NCBI GenBank assembly: GCA_902618335.1
Contig: CACNAI010000010.1
Coordinates: 1-32,367, forward strand
DNA: 32,367 bases
From: an uncultured Prochlorococcus sp.
GTDB taxonomy: Bacteria > Cyanobacteriota > Cyanobacteriia > PCC-6307 > Cyanobiaceae
Direction: 5' to 3'
The position numbers were made by a program, and so were the translations under genes. Positions 1 through 8,342 of the stretch are shown in pieces (within the stretch, counting starts at the first letter, position 1; the number at the start of each line of letters is the position of its first letter). Below the pieces are notes generated by a model, which was not told where the DNA came from, ran no database searches, and saw only the letters and a program-made list of their open reading frames with translations.

Positions 1-1346
1 GCAAAGTAGGAAGTTGGGAAGATGAGGATGGCAACCACATTGAAATGGGTTTACATGTATTTTTTTACAATTATGCAAATTTATTCAAATTAATGAAAAA
101 AGTGGGAGCTTTAGATAATTTACTCCCAAAAGAGCATACTCATCTATTCATCAATAATGGTGGGGAATTGAAATCGTTAGATTTTAGATTCCCTTTGGGT
201 GCTCCATTTAATGGACTAAAAGCTTTTTTTACCACCGAACAACTTACTTGGGTTGATAAGTTTAGAAATGCCTTAGCTCTTGGAACAAGCCCAATAGTTA
301 GAGGATTGATAGACTATGAAGGAGCAATGAAAATAATTAGAGATCTAGATAGAATTAGTTTTAAAGAATGGTTTTTAAACCATGGTGGAAGTGAAAAAAG
401 TTTAGAAAGAATGTGGGATCCTATTGCATATGCTTTAGGTTTTATTAATTGCAAAGATATTTCAGCAAGATGCATGTTAACTATCTTCATGATGTTTGCT
501 TCAAAAACAGAAGCCTCAAAACTAAATCTTTTAAAAGGTTCTCCACATAAGTGGTTAACTCAACCTATTGTCGACTACATCACAAAAAAAGGGGCAAAAA
601 TCCACCTTAACCATAAGGTAGAAGAAATTATTTATGAAAAGGAATCCTCCTCTTATTCAGTTAATCAGTTGAAAATATCTTCTCCTGAAGGAACTAAGGC
701 AGTTTTTGCAGATAAATTTCTTGCTGCCTGTGATGTTCCTGGAATAAAAAAAATAATTCCAAAAGAATGGTATCAATTTAAAGAATTTGAAGGTTTAAAA
801 AAACTTAGAGCAGTTGCTGTTGCCACAATCCAATTGAGATACGACGGTTGGGTTACCGAATTAGAAAAAGTTAATACTGGAAACACACCAACTGGACTAG
901 ATAATCTTCTTTATTCTGCTGATGCCTCTTTCAGTTGTTTTGCAGATTTAGCACTAGCAAGTCCAGCAGACTACAGAAAAAAAGATATGGGATCACTCCT
1001 CCAATGTGTTTTAACTCCCGGGGATAGATGGATGGGAAGATCTACAGAAAGAATTACAAAAGAAATAGATAGAGAGGTTCGCCGTCTATTCCCATCCTCA
1101 AAAAACCTTAAATTACTTTGGAGTAACGTAGTGCAAGTTCCACAATCACTCTATAGAGAATCTCCCGGTATGGAACCTTTCAGACCCGATCAAAAAACAT
1201 CTATATCTAATTTCTTTATGGCTGGTAGTTATACAAAACAAGATTACATAGACTCTATGGAGGGAGCTACAATGAGTGGTCATTTAGCTGCTGCTGCAAT
1301 TTTAGATAAGAAAGCAGAACTAGCCAAAAATCTTGCAGTAAGTTAA
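1..1346 (+). CDS. crtQ: Zeta-carotene desaturase (5'-truncated by window edge)
   Basis: This enzyme would desaturate zeta-carotene toward lycopene in carotenoid synthesis at the photosynthetic membrane. The open frame runs back to base 3, in frame with KVGSWEDEDGNHIEMGLHVF, a segment typical of plant-type zeta-carotene desaturases just after the N-terminal FAD-binding GG motif. Roughly the first 40 residues, including the dinucleotide fold, therefore lie before the window. The C-terminus carries the FAD-contact region FFMAGSYTKQDYIDSMEGA, close to the end as expected for the phytoene-desaturase/amine-oxidase family. The ATG at 45 is internal, not the start. The next gene begins after only 3 bp, so the two are probably co-transcribed. 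PDS (crtP) is the main alternative, but the VGSW..DGNHIEMGLH segment favours ZDS. Confidence 0.93.
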   Translation, partial: KVGSWEDEDGNHIEMGLHVFFYNYANLFKLMKKVGALDNLLPKEHTHLFINNGGELKSLDFRFPLGAPFNGLKAFFTTEQLTWVDKFRNALALGTSPIVRGLIDYEGAMKIIRDLDRISFKEWFLNHGGSEKSLERMWDPIAYALGFINCKDISARCMLTIFMMFASKTEASKLNLLKGSPHKWLTQPIVDYITKKGAKIHLNHKVEEIIYEKESSSYSVNQLKISSPEGTKAVFADKFLAACDVPGIKKIIPKEWYQFKEFEGLKKLRAVAVATIQLRYDGWVTELEKVNTGNTPTGLDNLLYSADASFSCFADLALASPADYRKKDMGSLLQCVLTPGDRWMGRSTERITKEIDREVRRLFPSSKNLKLLWSNVVQVPQSLYRESPGMEPFRPDQKTSISNFFMAGSYTKQDYIDSMEGATMSGHLAAAAILDKKAELAKNLAVS

Positions 1347-1349
1347 TTG

Positions 1350-1820
1350 ATGGGTACTTGGCTAAAACATGACGTAATAACAGTTGTTAATGCGCCTCTT
1401 GAAAATGTTTGGAATACATGGAGCGATTTAGACTCAATGTCACTTTGGATGAGCTGGATTGAATCTGTAAAAACAATTGATGAGGAGACTAATACATTAC
1501 CAGATTTAACAGAATGGACTTTAGCTGCAAATGGCTTTAGGTTTAAATGGAAAGCTCAAATTACTGAAAGAGTCGATAAAAGCAAACTTAAATGGAAATC
1601 TATAGGAGGTTTACCAACTGAGGGATCAGTGGTTTTCGAAAGTAAAAGTGATCAAATCACCACGGTAAATTTAGCAATAACTTATGAGCTACCTAAAATG
1701 ATTGCGCGATTAATGAAAGAAAATATTTTAGGCAAAATGGTTACAAACGAATTACAGGCCAATATTGATAGGTTCAAAGATTTAGTTGAAAAGAACTATA
1801 GAAAAAATTTTTCTAACTAA
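1350..1820 (+). CDS. SRPBCC (START-like/polyketide cyclase) family protein
   Basis: This is a protein of about 156 residues with a helix-grip fold signature. It opens with HDVITVVNAPLENVWNTWSD, the usual first strand and 'APxExVW' helix of SRPBCC ligand-binding proteins, followed by alternating strands (FRFKWKAQITE, LKWKSIGG) and a long C-terminal helix. A TTG lies at 1347 directly after the crtQ stop, but the ATG at 1350 is the more likely start. Tight linkage to crtQ suggests a hydrophobic-ligand role near carotenoid synthesis; that is inference from position only. Its 3' end overlaps the convergent hemD gene by 8 bp. The family is confident; the ligand is unknown. Confidence 0.8.
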   Translation: MGTWLKHDVITVVNAPLENVWNTWSDLDSMSLWMSWIESVKTIDEETNTLPDLTEWTLAANGFRFKWKAQITERVDKSKLKWKSIGGLPTEGSVVFESKSDQITTVNLAITYELPKMIARLMKENILGKMVTNELQANIDRFKDLVEKNYRKNFSN

Positions 1821-2625
1821 AAATATTAATTGCTACATCAAGTAGTCCTTCAAAAGTATATTTTTGTGCCTGACTATCAACTCTTCCAAAAATCTTGTTA
1901 CATATTTTTGTTGTCTGAGGTCCAATAGTTAAAAGCTTAATTTGATCAAAATATTCTAACCATTTTTTACCAAGTTTTTTTTCTAGTAAAAAAGCAGAAT
2001 TTGATACGGTTTTACCGCTTGAGAAAATAATTGCATCGACTTTTCTATTAGAAATAATATCAATTGTTTCTTGTGGAATTGAGTCAGGACATCTTGTTTC
2101 ATACGCAGCAACCTCAAATACACGGGAACCAGCCTTTCTAAATTGATCTGCAATTATATCCCTACCACCTGTTTGAACTCTTGGTACAAAGACTCGAAGT
2201 CCATAACCAGATACTGGGAAATTATCAATTAAACTTTCAGCAACAAATTCTGGAGGTATAAAATCAGCCTTAATCCCAAAATCATCAAGCGTTTTTGAGG
2301 TTTTTTCTCCGACTACAGCGATTTTTGTTTTTTTAGAACACTCTTTTAATGAACTATTAAAATATTTAAGTCTTTTATCCACAAATTTGATTCCATTACT
2401 ACTGGAAAAAATAATCCAATGAAAATCATTTATTTGATTTAGTGCTTCGTCAAGAGGATTCAAATCATCAGGATCACCAATACTTATTGCAGGTAGATCA
2501 AATATATTGGCGCCCTTGCTTATAAATATCTTTTTTATATCCAATATCCCTTCTTTTGATCTAGTGAAAATTATATTTCTTTGATAGAGGGGTAGATCAA
2601 CTATTTGCATCCTTATCCTCGTCAT
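1813..2625 (-). CDS. hemD: Uroporphyrinogen-III synthase
   Basis: HemD closes and isomerises hydroxymethylbilane to uroporphyrinogen III, the branch point for heme, chlorophyll and siroheme. The 270-residue protein has the two-domain HemD pattern: NIIFTRSKEG at the start of domain 1, HWIIFSSSNGIKF, IAVVGEKTSKTL, then VDAIIFSSGKTVSNSAFLL and LLTIGPQTTKIC in domain 2. The family is poorly conserved, but these S/T-rich loops are characteristic. Its start overlaps the end of rbfA. ATG at 2625 has an AAGGGA-like ribosome site; ATG at 2610 (MQIVDLPL) is a plausible alternative with smaller overlap. It is probably translated from the DUF751-rbfA-hemD transcript. Confidence 0.88.
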   Translation of the reverse strand: MTRIRMQIVDLPLYQRNIIFTRSKEGILDIKKIFISKGANIFDLPAISIGDPDDLNPLDEALNQINDFHWIIFSSSNGIKFVDKRLKYFNSSLKECSKKTKIAVVGEKTSKTLDDFGIKADFIPPEFVAESLIDNFPVSGYGLRVFVPRVQTGGRDIIADQFRKAGSRVFEVAAYETRCPDSIPQETIDIISNRKVDAIIFSSGKTVSNSAFLLEKKLGKKWLEYFDQIKLLTIGPQTTKICNKIFGRVDSQAQKYTFEGLLDVAINIFS

Positions 2626-2989
2626 TATTCCCTTGATTTTTATTTTTTAGTTCATCGAGGAGTTTCAAGACTGATAATCCTTTATCAAGAACAACATCGT
2701 CTTTAAAAATTATCTCTGGAACTCTTCTCATCTCTATTCTTTTTCCTAAAGTATGCCTTATTGAGCTTTTAGCAGTATTTAAATTTGCCACAATCTCTTT
2801 CCTCACTTTTTCCTCAGCAGTTGAAGTTATATAAATTTTACAATGTTGCAAATCACCTGATAAATCAATCTTAGAAATATTGACGAAATAATCCCTAATA
2901 AGATCATTTTCCAAATCATTTTGCAAAATAAGGGTTATTTCTTTCTTCAAAAGAGAAGAAACTTTTGCAATACGGTAATTATTTGGCAT
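2597..2989 (-). CDS. rbfA: 30S ribosome-binding factor A
   Basis: RbfA is a KH-like 16S rRNA-binding factor needed for late 30S subunit maturation and cold growth. At 130 residues it has the usual family length. The N-terminus NYRIAKVSSLLKKEITLIL matches the family opening ('R..rv...l..eis.il'), then ISKIDLSGDLQHCKIYI and the late RRVPEIIFKDDVVLDKG, the most conserved RbfA segment. Its ATG overlaps the DUF751 stop by one base (TAATG), and its own stop lies inside the start region of hemD. The three genes therefore look translationally coupled. Confidence 0.93.
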   Translation of the reverse strand: MPNNYRIAKVSSLLKKEITLILQNDLENDLIRDYFVNISKIDLSGDLQHCKIYITSTAEEKVRKEIVANLNTAKSSIRHTLGKRIEMRRVPEIIFKDDVVLDKGLSVLKLLDELKNKNQGNNDEDKDANS

Positions 2990-3198
2990 TATGGTTGTAA
3001 ATTTATTGGATTTGTCATCGCTTGCAAGACAAAATAAACAGTTATGAAAGCACTTAAGACAGAAGATATCAAACCTACTATTGTAAGTGGATTTGATCTA
3101 TTCTTGAATAAAGGTTCAAGCAATGCAGCAAGTCCCCCAATAATGATGGATATTAAATACTTGGGATATCTTGCAACATTAGAAAAAAATTCGCCCAT
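2989..3198 (-). CDS. Ycf33/DUF751 family small membrane protein
   Basis: This is a small, two-helix membrane protein of about 69 residues. The segment FFSNVARYPKYLISIIIGG followed by a second hydrophobic helix (IVGLISSVLSAFITVYFVLQA) matches the DUF751/Ycf33 family, found in cyanobacteria and some plastids, whose function is not established. I chose ATG at 3198, preceded by GGAG, because family members begin close to the FF.NV.RYP motif; a GTG at 3207 would add three residues. It is the first gene of the DUF751-rbfA-hemD run. Thylakoid or plasma-membrane location is inferred from the helices only. Confidence 0.75.
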   Translation of the reverse strand: MGEFFSNVARYPKYLISIIIGGLAALLEPLFKNRSNPLTIVGLISSVLSAFITVYFVLQAMTNPINLQP

Positions 3199-3252
3199 CA
3201 GCTCCACAAATAGATTACTTTTTTAGCTAAGTTTTAACAAACATTAAACAGC

Positions 3253-3978
3253 ATGATTACATTATATCAATTTAGGCATAGTGCTTTTTGTTTAAAAACA
3301 AGAATGGCTCTTCATGCAAAAAAACTACAATATCGAGTTGAAGAAGTAACACCTGGAATAGGTCAATTTGAAATCTTTAAATTATCAGGTCAAAAACAAG
3401 TCCCTGTAATAGTTGATAGTAATGATCAAGTTATTAATGACTCTTCAAATATTTGTGCATACATAGATAAAAAAAATGATAAAAATCCACTTTTTCCTGA
3501 AGACCCAATATTATTTGCACAATGCAAACTAATTGAAGACTGGGCAGATACTACAATGGCTACAAGTTGTAGAAAAGCTTTAATAAAATCTGCAATAGAA
3601 AACCCACAGCTAAGAACAGCATTACTTCCAGATGAAATACCTTCTTCAGTTAAAAGGATTGTTGATAAATTACCTTTTGAAAATCTAAGTAAAATCTCTA
3701 ATGCAGTTTTGTCTTCTAAAGATAATTTAGAACTCCAAAAATTACTGGAAGCTTTATCAAAATCCTTAATCAATAAAAAATATTTAGTTGGTGATAGTTT
3801 ATCAATTGCAGACATTTCAATTGCAGCTCAATTATCCCTTCTTAAATTTCCAAAGTCTGCAGGACCAATACTTTCAGGAGAGGGAAGTCAAGAATACATA
3901 AATAACCCTTATCTAGAAAATCTTTTCATATGGAGAAATAATTTAGAAGAATATCTTTTTAGTGCTAACTTTCAATAA
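3253..3978 (+). CDS. Glutathione S-transferase family protein
   Basis: The 241-residue protein starts with a thioredoxin-fold GST N-domain: MITLYQFRHSAFCLKTRMAL (S/C active-site region), then the cis-proline loop KQVPVIVD and the glutathione-contact NDSSNICAYI. The C-terminal helical domain includes YLVGDSLSIADISIAAQL, the conserved N-capping motif (G/D-x-S-x-A-D). Members typically use glutathione for detoxification or act as stress proteins; the substrate cannot be told from sequence. It stands alone on this strand and overlaps the convergent DUF6816 gene by 14 bp. The long spacer between the two domains is somewhat divergent from classic GSTs. Confidence 0.85.
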   Translation: MITLYQFRHSAFCLKTRMALHAKKLQYRVEEVTPGIGQFEIFKLSGQKQVPVIVDSNDQVINDSSNICAYIDKKNDKNPLFPEDPILFAQCKLIEDWADTTMATSCRKALIKSAIENPQLRTALLPDEIPSSVKRIVDKLPFENLSKISNAVLSSKDNLELQKLLEALSKSLINKKYLVGDSLSIADISIAAQLSLLKFPKSAGPILSGEGSQEYINNPYLENLFIWRNNLEEYLFSANFQ

Positions 3979-4672
3979 ATTCAAAAGTTAATTTATATTT
4001 ATTTGTTTTCACAGCATGAATAGAAGGATCACCAACTTTTGAACCATAAGAAGCAACATATTGAACTCCGCAAATTGATGGTTTGTTTGAATTATTAACT
4101 TCCAATATTTCTTCGGAACATTTTTGAAATTTACTAATTGTCTCTACTTGATTAATCCTTGAAGCACCTGGCTTATGGGCTGTTTGTATAACTAGCTCAT
4201 CTGCGAAAAAAATATCATCATCTTGAATCTGATTTCTCCCTGTAATTCTTGAATCAATATAAAAATCATCTTTCAAATAGGTAACTTGATTATTAATTGA
4301 TTGAGGATCATTTACAACCTTAATTAAGTTTTCACCAAATATTGCTTTTCCAATAGACTCAGAATTTTTTGCGCGATTACCAACAATCAAATCTGAATCA
4401 TTCTTAAAGAAATTGACTTTATAAATAACTGGTTCTTCTAAATCATTAATCATATCTTGAGAAGTAACAAGCCAACTCCCCTCAAACCATTTAGGATAAA
4501 TTAAATCTTTAGAGGTATCTGATAATTTAAAATTTGGCAAAAATAATTCTGGCCATTGATTTACGCGATTTTCCAAGAACTCTCTTGCGCTAGAATCTAA
4601 TAGAGCAAAAGAACTTTCTAAAAAAATTACTTGAAAAGTCAAGCAGAGAATTAATCCAAAAAGAATTTTCAT
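3965..4672 (-). CDS. DUF6816-type secreted/exported cyanobacterial protein
   Basis: The 235-residue protein starts with a signal-peptide-like segment (hydrophobic LFGLILCLTFQVIFL, then SSFALLD), suggesting export to the lumen or periplasm. Downstream it has W-P-E-L (residues 40-43) and PKWFEGSWLVTS, reminiscent of lipocalin-like GxW folds, followed by beta-rich sequence. I recognise it as the cyanobacterial family recently called DUF6816; function is unknown. Its ATG is separated from the divergent CRR7-like ATG by a single base, so its promoter must lie inside that neighbour's coding sequence. The signal peptide is seen; the family name is from memory. Confidence 0.65.
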   Translation of the reverse strand: MKILFGLILCLTFQVIFLESSFALLDSSAREFLENRVNQWPELFLPNFKLSDTSKDLIYPKWFEGSWLVTSQDMINDLEEPVIYKVNFFKNDSDLIVGNRAKNSESIGKAIFGENLIKVVNDPQSINNQVTYLKDDFYIDSRITGRNQIQDDDIFFADELVIQTAHKPGASRINQVETISKFQKCSEEILEVNNSNKPSICGVQYVASYGSKVGDPSIHAVKTNKYKLTFEFIES

Positions 4673-4673
4673 T

Positions 4674-4931
4674 ATGTCAAATCCACTAATAAGAGCATCA
4701 GATCATTATGTATTATTAGAACCAGATTCAAAAGAGAAAATTGTATCAAAACAAGAAGCAATTTTATGGTTAAAGAATTGGCTTACTAAGACAGAAACAC
4801 AAACAATATATCAAACTATAGAGGATCCTGATCAAGAATTTTTTGAAGAATTATTGGAAAGCACTTATGAATTAGAAATAAAATTAGGATACGTTATCAA
4901 ATGGTTTGCAGTAAGAATTGAACCAGATTAA
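4674..4931 (+). CDS. CRR7-like (chlororespiratory reduction 7) small protein
   Basis: This is an 85-residue acidic soluble protein. The opening (MSNPLIRASDHYVLLE) and the C-terminal block TYELEIKLGYVIKWFAVRIE resemble the CRR7/DUF3571 family ('..ELdvgpGe.lqWyAVRLEk'). In plants CRR7 is required for the chloroplast NDH complex; a role with cyanobacterial NDH-1 is inference. The start is supported by alignment of the N-terminus to that family. It begins 1 bp from the divergent DUF6816 start, and its end overlaps the convergent aroK by 4 bp, so it is boxed in on both sides with no untranslated space. Confidence 0.65.
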   Translation: MSNPLIRASDHYVLLEPDSKEKIVSKQEAILWLKNWLTKTETQTIYQTIEDPDQEFFEELLESTYELEIKLGYVIKWFAVRIEPD

Positions 4932-5485
4932 CTGATTATTTCTTTATGAATTGCATTGATTATTTTCATAGCAACTTCTTCTATAGTTTCCCTTTTTACC
5001 TGAATTCTTAAATCTGCTTGAGAATACAAATTTTCTCTAGATTCAAGAATTTTCATATATAAATCATTTAGATTCTTTCCCTGAAGTAGTGGCCTATTTT
5101 CAATTTCATTTTTCAATCTTTCAATTGCTATGTCTTTTTCAAGATCTATCCAAGCAATTATTCCCTGTCTTAAGATGCCCCAGTTTTCCGATTTTGTAAC
5201 TATTCCTCCCCCCGTTGAGATTACTAATGAAGGAATTTTAATAGCTTCTTTAAGGCAGTTTGCTTCTAATTCACGAAAATTATCTTCTCCTTCATCATTA
5301 AAAATTTGATTGATAGATTTTTTTGCTAACTTCTCTATTAATGAATCTAAATCAATATATTTATACTTCAATAATTCAGCCAACTTCAAACCAGTTTGTG
5401 ACTTGCCAGAACCCATCATTCCTATTAAAAATATACTTCTTCCCTTAATAATATGAACTGTTTTTTCGATAATAGATTGTTCCAT
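4928..5485 (-). CDS. aroK: Shikimate kinase
   Basis: AroK phosphorylates shikimate at the 3-OH in the aromatic amino acid pathway. The 185-residue protein has the P-loop GMMGSGKS at residues 22-29, the shikimate-binding DLDSLIE (Asp46/Asp48), the FRELE motif with Arg71, the glycine-rich STGGGIV at about 90-96, and the lid region NRPLLQG. These together distinguish it from gluconate or adenylate kinases. It has a short N-terminal extension of about 15 residues relative to compact AroK. It is transcribed alone, divergent from the PTPS gene across a 50-bp gap that must hold both promoters. Confidence 0.95.
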   Translation of the reverse strand: MEQSIIEKTVHIIKGRSIFLIGMMGSGKSQTGLKLAELLKYKYIDLDSLIEKLAKKSINQIFNDEGEDNFRELEANCLKEAIKIPSLVISTGGGIVTKSENWGILRQGIIAWIDLEKDIAIERLKNEIENRPLLQGKNLNDLYMKILESRENLYSQADLRIQVKRETIEEVAMKIINAIHKEIIS

Positions 5486-5535
5486 AAAGACAAAAGCGTA
5501 TTTAAAACCTTAAGATAGTATTATCGCAGACAGGT

Positions 5536-6462
5536 ATGACTTCTACACAATCCAAACCATTACATGGAAAAGGACGTGAGTGCGTCATAACTCGACGTGC
5601 GTGCTTTAGTTCTAGTCACCGTTATTGGCTTCCTGAAAAAAGCCCTGAAGAAAATTTATCTCTTTTTGGCAAGTGCAGTATTGCACCAGGTCATGGTCAT
5701 AATTATGAACTTATTGTTTCAATGGGTGGAGAACTAGACTCTGATGGAATGGTACTTAATCTCTCTGAGGTAAAACACTCTATTAAAGATAAAGTTACTG
5801 GACAATTAGATTTTCGTTTTTTAAATGATGTCTGGCCCGAATTTAATGTTAATAATCAAGAGGGTATACTTCCCACAACTGAAGCATTAATAAAGGTCAT
5901 TTGGAGTCGTCTAAAGGATGATTTACCTCTTACAAGTCTAAGGCTTTATGAAAACCCAAATTTATGGGCAGATTATTTTGGAAAAAACATGGAAGCATTT
6001 TTAACAGTACAAACACATTTTGCAGCCGCTCATAGACTTGCAAAAGAAGAAATATCCTTCGATGAAAATAAAAAAATCTATGGGAAATGTGCCAGAGTTA
6101 ATGGACATGGTCATAACTATCTCGTGGATATAACTGTAAAAGGAGAAATTGATAAAAGAACTGGAATGGTTTGCGATTTATCTGCCCTCCAAGAGATAAT
6201 TAATGATTTAGTTGTTGAACAACTAGATCATACTTTTCTAAATAAAGACATCGAATTTTTCCATAATTGTGTTCCAACTGCTGAAAATATAGCTTTATAT
6301 ATTTCTGACATTCTTAAAAAGCCAATACATAACCTTGACGCAAAATTACACAAAATAAGACTCCAAGAGAGCCCAAATAACGCTGCAGAAATTTATGTTG
6401 ATCAAAAGTTAACCAATTCATTAAATTTGAAATTTGAAAATAGTTTAATCACACAAACTTGA
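5536..6462 (+). CDS. Tandem 6-pyruvoyl-tetrahydropterin synthase / QueD-like protein
   Basis: Two PTPS/QueD domains are fused in 308 residues. PTPS-family enzymes are zinc lyases acting on 7,8-dihydroneopterin triphosphate, giving pterins or, for QueD, the queuosine precursor. Domain 1 (about 15-150) shows His28, Cys47 and HGH 53-55. Domain 2 (about 155-295) shows His166, Cys185 and HGH 191-193, plus LDHTFLN (Asp231-His232) and Glu278. In domain 1 the corresponding motif is LDFRFLN: Asp92 is kept but the catalytic-type His is Phe93, so domain 1 may be inactive or changed. Start ATG at 5536 keeps the whole first domain. The downstream reductase overlaps it by 4 bp (TTGA). Confidence 0.88.
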   Translation: MTSTQSKPLHGKGRECVITRRACFSSSHRYWLPEKSPEENLSLFGKCSIAPGHGHNYELIVSMGGELDSDGMVLNLSEVKHSIKDKVTGQLDFRFLNDVWPEFNVNNQEGILPTTEALIKVIWSRLKDDLPLTSLRLYENPNLWADYFGKNMEAFLTVQTHFAAAHRLAKEEISFDENKKIYGKCARVNGHGHNYLVDITVKGEIDKRTGMVCDLSALQEIINDLVVEQLDHTFLNKDIEFFHNCVPTAENIALYISDILKKPIHNLDAKLHKIRLQESPNNAAEIYVDQKLTNSLNLKFENSLITQT

Positions 6463-7109
6463 GTATCCCAAGAGTAATACTTCTTATAGCATCTAGTCTC
6501 GATGGGAGAATTGCATTTCCTGGAGGTGGAGAATCGCATCTTGGAAGCGAAGAAGATACAAAAATGTTAAATCAAAACTTATCAATGGTTGATGCCACCA
6601 TTTTTGGTTTAGGTACTTTAATAGCTCATCAATCAACTTACCTGATTAAAAATCTCAATCATGATGACGAAGTAAATATATCAAAAAGACAACCAATTTC
6701 TATAGTTGCCTCCAATAGCAAAAAATTTGACAGTAATTGGAAATACTTTCGTCAACCAATTAGAAGATGGCTAATAAGCGCAAGTAAAGTTGATAATTCA
6801 TCAAATGATGACTTCGAGAAAAAACTCTTTTTTGAAGATTCATGGGGAAAAACTTTAATTTCACTCAAAAAACAAGGTATAAATGATCTAGCTCTTTTAG
6901 GAGGTGCAAAACTTATAAATTCATTTATAAAAGAGGATGTAATAACAGATATAAAAATTACAATTATTCCACGAATTATTGGAGGTAGATATACATGGAT
7001 CCCACCAGAACAAACAAATGAGATTTTTAATCTCAAAAGACTATGGGAAATTAAATCAATTAAAAATTTAATGAATAATGAAATCCATATTCATTACAAA
7101 AAAATTTGA
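6459..7109 (+). CDS. RibD C-terminal-type pyrimidine/pterin reductase
   Basis: The 216-residue protein is a stand-alone RibD_C (DHFR-like) reductase with no deaminase domain. It begins IPRVILLIASSLDGRIAFPG, the family's conserved first strand and 'S-x-DG-x-I/A' motif, followed by DATIFGLGTLIAHQSTY, and later LALLGGAKLINSFI (GG-x-x-L) and IKITIIPRIIGGRY. RibD reductases reduce the ribosyl side chain in riboflavin synthesis; related proteins reduce dihydropterins. The only start preserving strand 1 is TTG at 6459, sharing TTGA with the PTPS stop. That coupling, with a GTP-derived pterin enzyme next door, makes a pterin reductase a real alternative to a riboflavin role. Confidence 0.82.
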   Translation: MSIPRVILLIASSLDGRIAFPGGGESHLGSEEDTKMLNQNLSMVDATIFGLGTLIAHQSTYLIKNLNHDDEVNISKRQPISIVASNSKKFDSNWKYFRQPIRRWLISASKVDNSSNDDFEKKLFFEDSWGKTLISLKKQGINDLALLGGAKLINSFIKEDVITDIKITIIPRIIGGRYTWIPPEQTNEIFNLKRLWEIKSIKNLMNNEIHIHYKKI

Positions 7110-7126
7110 AATAGATTCAATAATAA

Positions 7127-8281
7127 ATGAGCCAAAACATACATAAAGTTGAAGTCAAATTGTCAATTAAGGAAATCTCTAAGGAGATATGGAATGAATT
7201 AGCAAATGAAATTAATAATCCATTTTATGAATGGACTTGGCTTAAAAACCTTGAAATATCAAAAAGTGTTTCAAGAGAAACTGGTTGGCAACCTCTATAT
7301 TTTATTGCTTATAAAAATGACGAAATATTAGGAATAGCTCCACTTTTTTTAAAAAATCATAGCTATGGGGAATTCATTTTTGACCAATCATTTGCAAGAT
7401 TAGCGCAAGAGCTGAATTTAAATTACTACCCCAAATTAATTGGAATGAGTCCTTATAGTCCTGTAAATGGATATCAATTTCTTTATAAAAAGAATAAAAA
7501 TAAGAAAGAAATTACAAATTTACTTATAAACCATATCGAAAGCTTTGCGATTACAAACAAAATTTTAAGTTGTAATTTTTTATATATTGATGAAAGCTGG
7601 GGCAAGCATCTTAAATCTTTGGGATACCATGAATGGATAAATTCCAGCAGTGAATGGAGGAGTAATGGAGAAAAAACGTTTGATGATTTTCTTTCTAGAT
7701 TTAATTCTAATCAGAGAAAAAATATAAAAAAAGAGAGGAAATCAATTACCAAACAAGATATTAAAGTAGAAATTTTTAATGAAAATGATATCAACCAAGA
7801 AATCCTCAAAAAAATGCATAATTTTTATGAACAGCATTGTTTGAGGTGGGGAGTTTGGGGAAGTAAATATCTAACATCTACATTTTTCGAAAAAATTGTT
7901 GATAATAAAAAAAATCTTTTACTTTTTAGCGCATCAAAAAATGATTCAAATGATATTTTTGCTATGTCGATGTGCGTTAAAAATAAAAACAACTTATGGG
8001 GTAGATATTGGGGCAGTCAAGAAGAAATATCTAATTTGCATTTTGAATTATGCTACTACCAGCCAATTGAATGGGCCATAAAAAATAGTATCCATTTATT
8101 TGATCCCGGAGCGGGTGGTAAACATAAAAGGCGGAGGGGGTTTTTTGCAAAAAACACCATTAGCTTGCATAAGTGGTTTGACAAAAATATGGAAAATATA
8201 ATTTATCCTTGGCTAAATGAAGTTAATAAACAAATCGAGATGGAAATTGATTTTGAAAATAAATCTATACCCTTTAAATAA
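7127..8281 (+). CDS. FemAB-like / GNAT-type acyltransferase (PF04339, formerly DUF482)
   Basis: The 384-residue protein looks like the 'peptidogalycan biosynthesis/recognition' FemAB-like family. N-terminal NPFYEWTWLKNLEIS and LYFIAYKNDEILGIAPLFLK are typical acyl-acceptor segments; the middle FLSRFNSNQRKNIKKERKSI contains the conserved 'R..rk.i.rE' run; the C-terminal FDPGAGGKHKRRRGF with SLHKWF matches the family's 'E.GAQGEHK..RGF.P...S.H' end. Members are predicted GNAT-fold acyl or aminoacyl transferases; the acceptor is unknown. It follows the reductase by 17 bp and is probably in the same transcript. The Asp-Pro in place of the common Glu before GAGG is a small deviation. Confidence 0.78.
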   Translation: MSQNIHKVEVKLSIKEISKEIWNELANEINNPFYEWTWLKNLEISKSVSRETGWQPLYFIAYKNDEILGIAPLFLKNHSYGEFIFDQSFARLAQELNLNYYPKLIGMSPYSPVNGYQFLYKKNKNKKEITNLLINHIESFAITNKILSCNFLYIDESWGKHLKSLGYHEWINSSSEWRSNGEKTFDDFLSRFNSNQRKNIKKERKSITKQDIKVEIFNENDINQEILKKMHNFYEQHCLRWGVWGSKYLTSTFFEKIVDNKKNLLLFSASKNDSNDIFAMSMCVKNKNNLWGRYWGSQEEISNLHFELCYYQPIEWAIKNSIHLFDPGAGGKHKRRRGFFAKNTISLHKWFDKNMENIIYPWLNEVNKQIEMEIDFENKSIPFK

Positions 8282-8342
8282 AAAATTATTTGGCTTTACC
8301 AATGATTATATTATTAATATAGTTTTTTATTAACTTCTTAGA

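Noticed and set aside
3044-3226. Plus-strand 60-residue open frame over DUF751
   Set aside because: It is the antisense shadow of a gene with a clear family match, and its sequence is composed like one.
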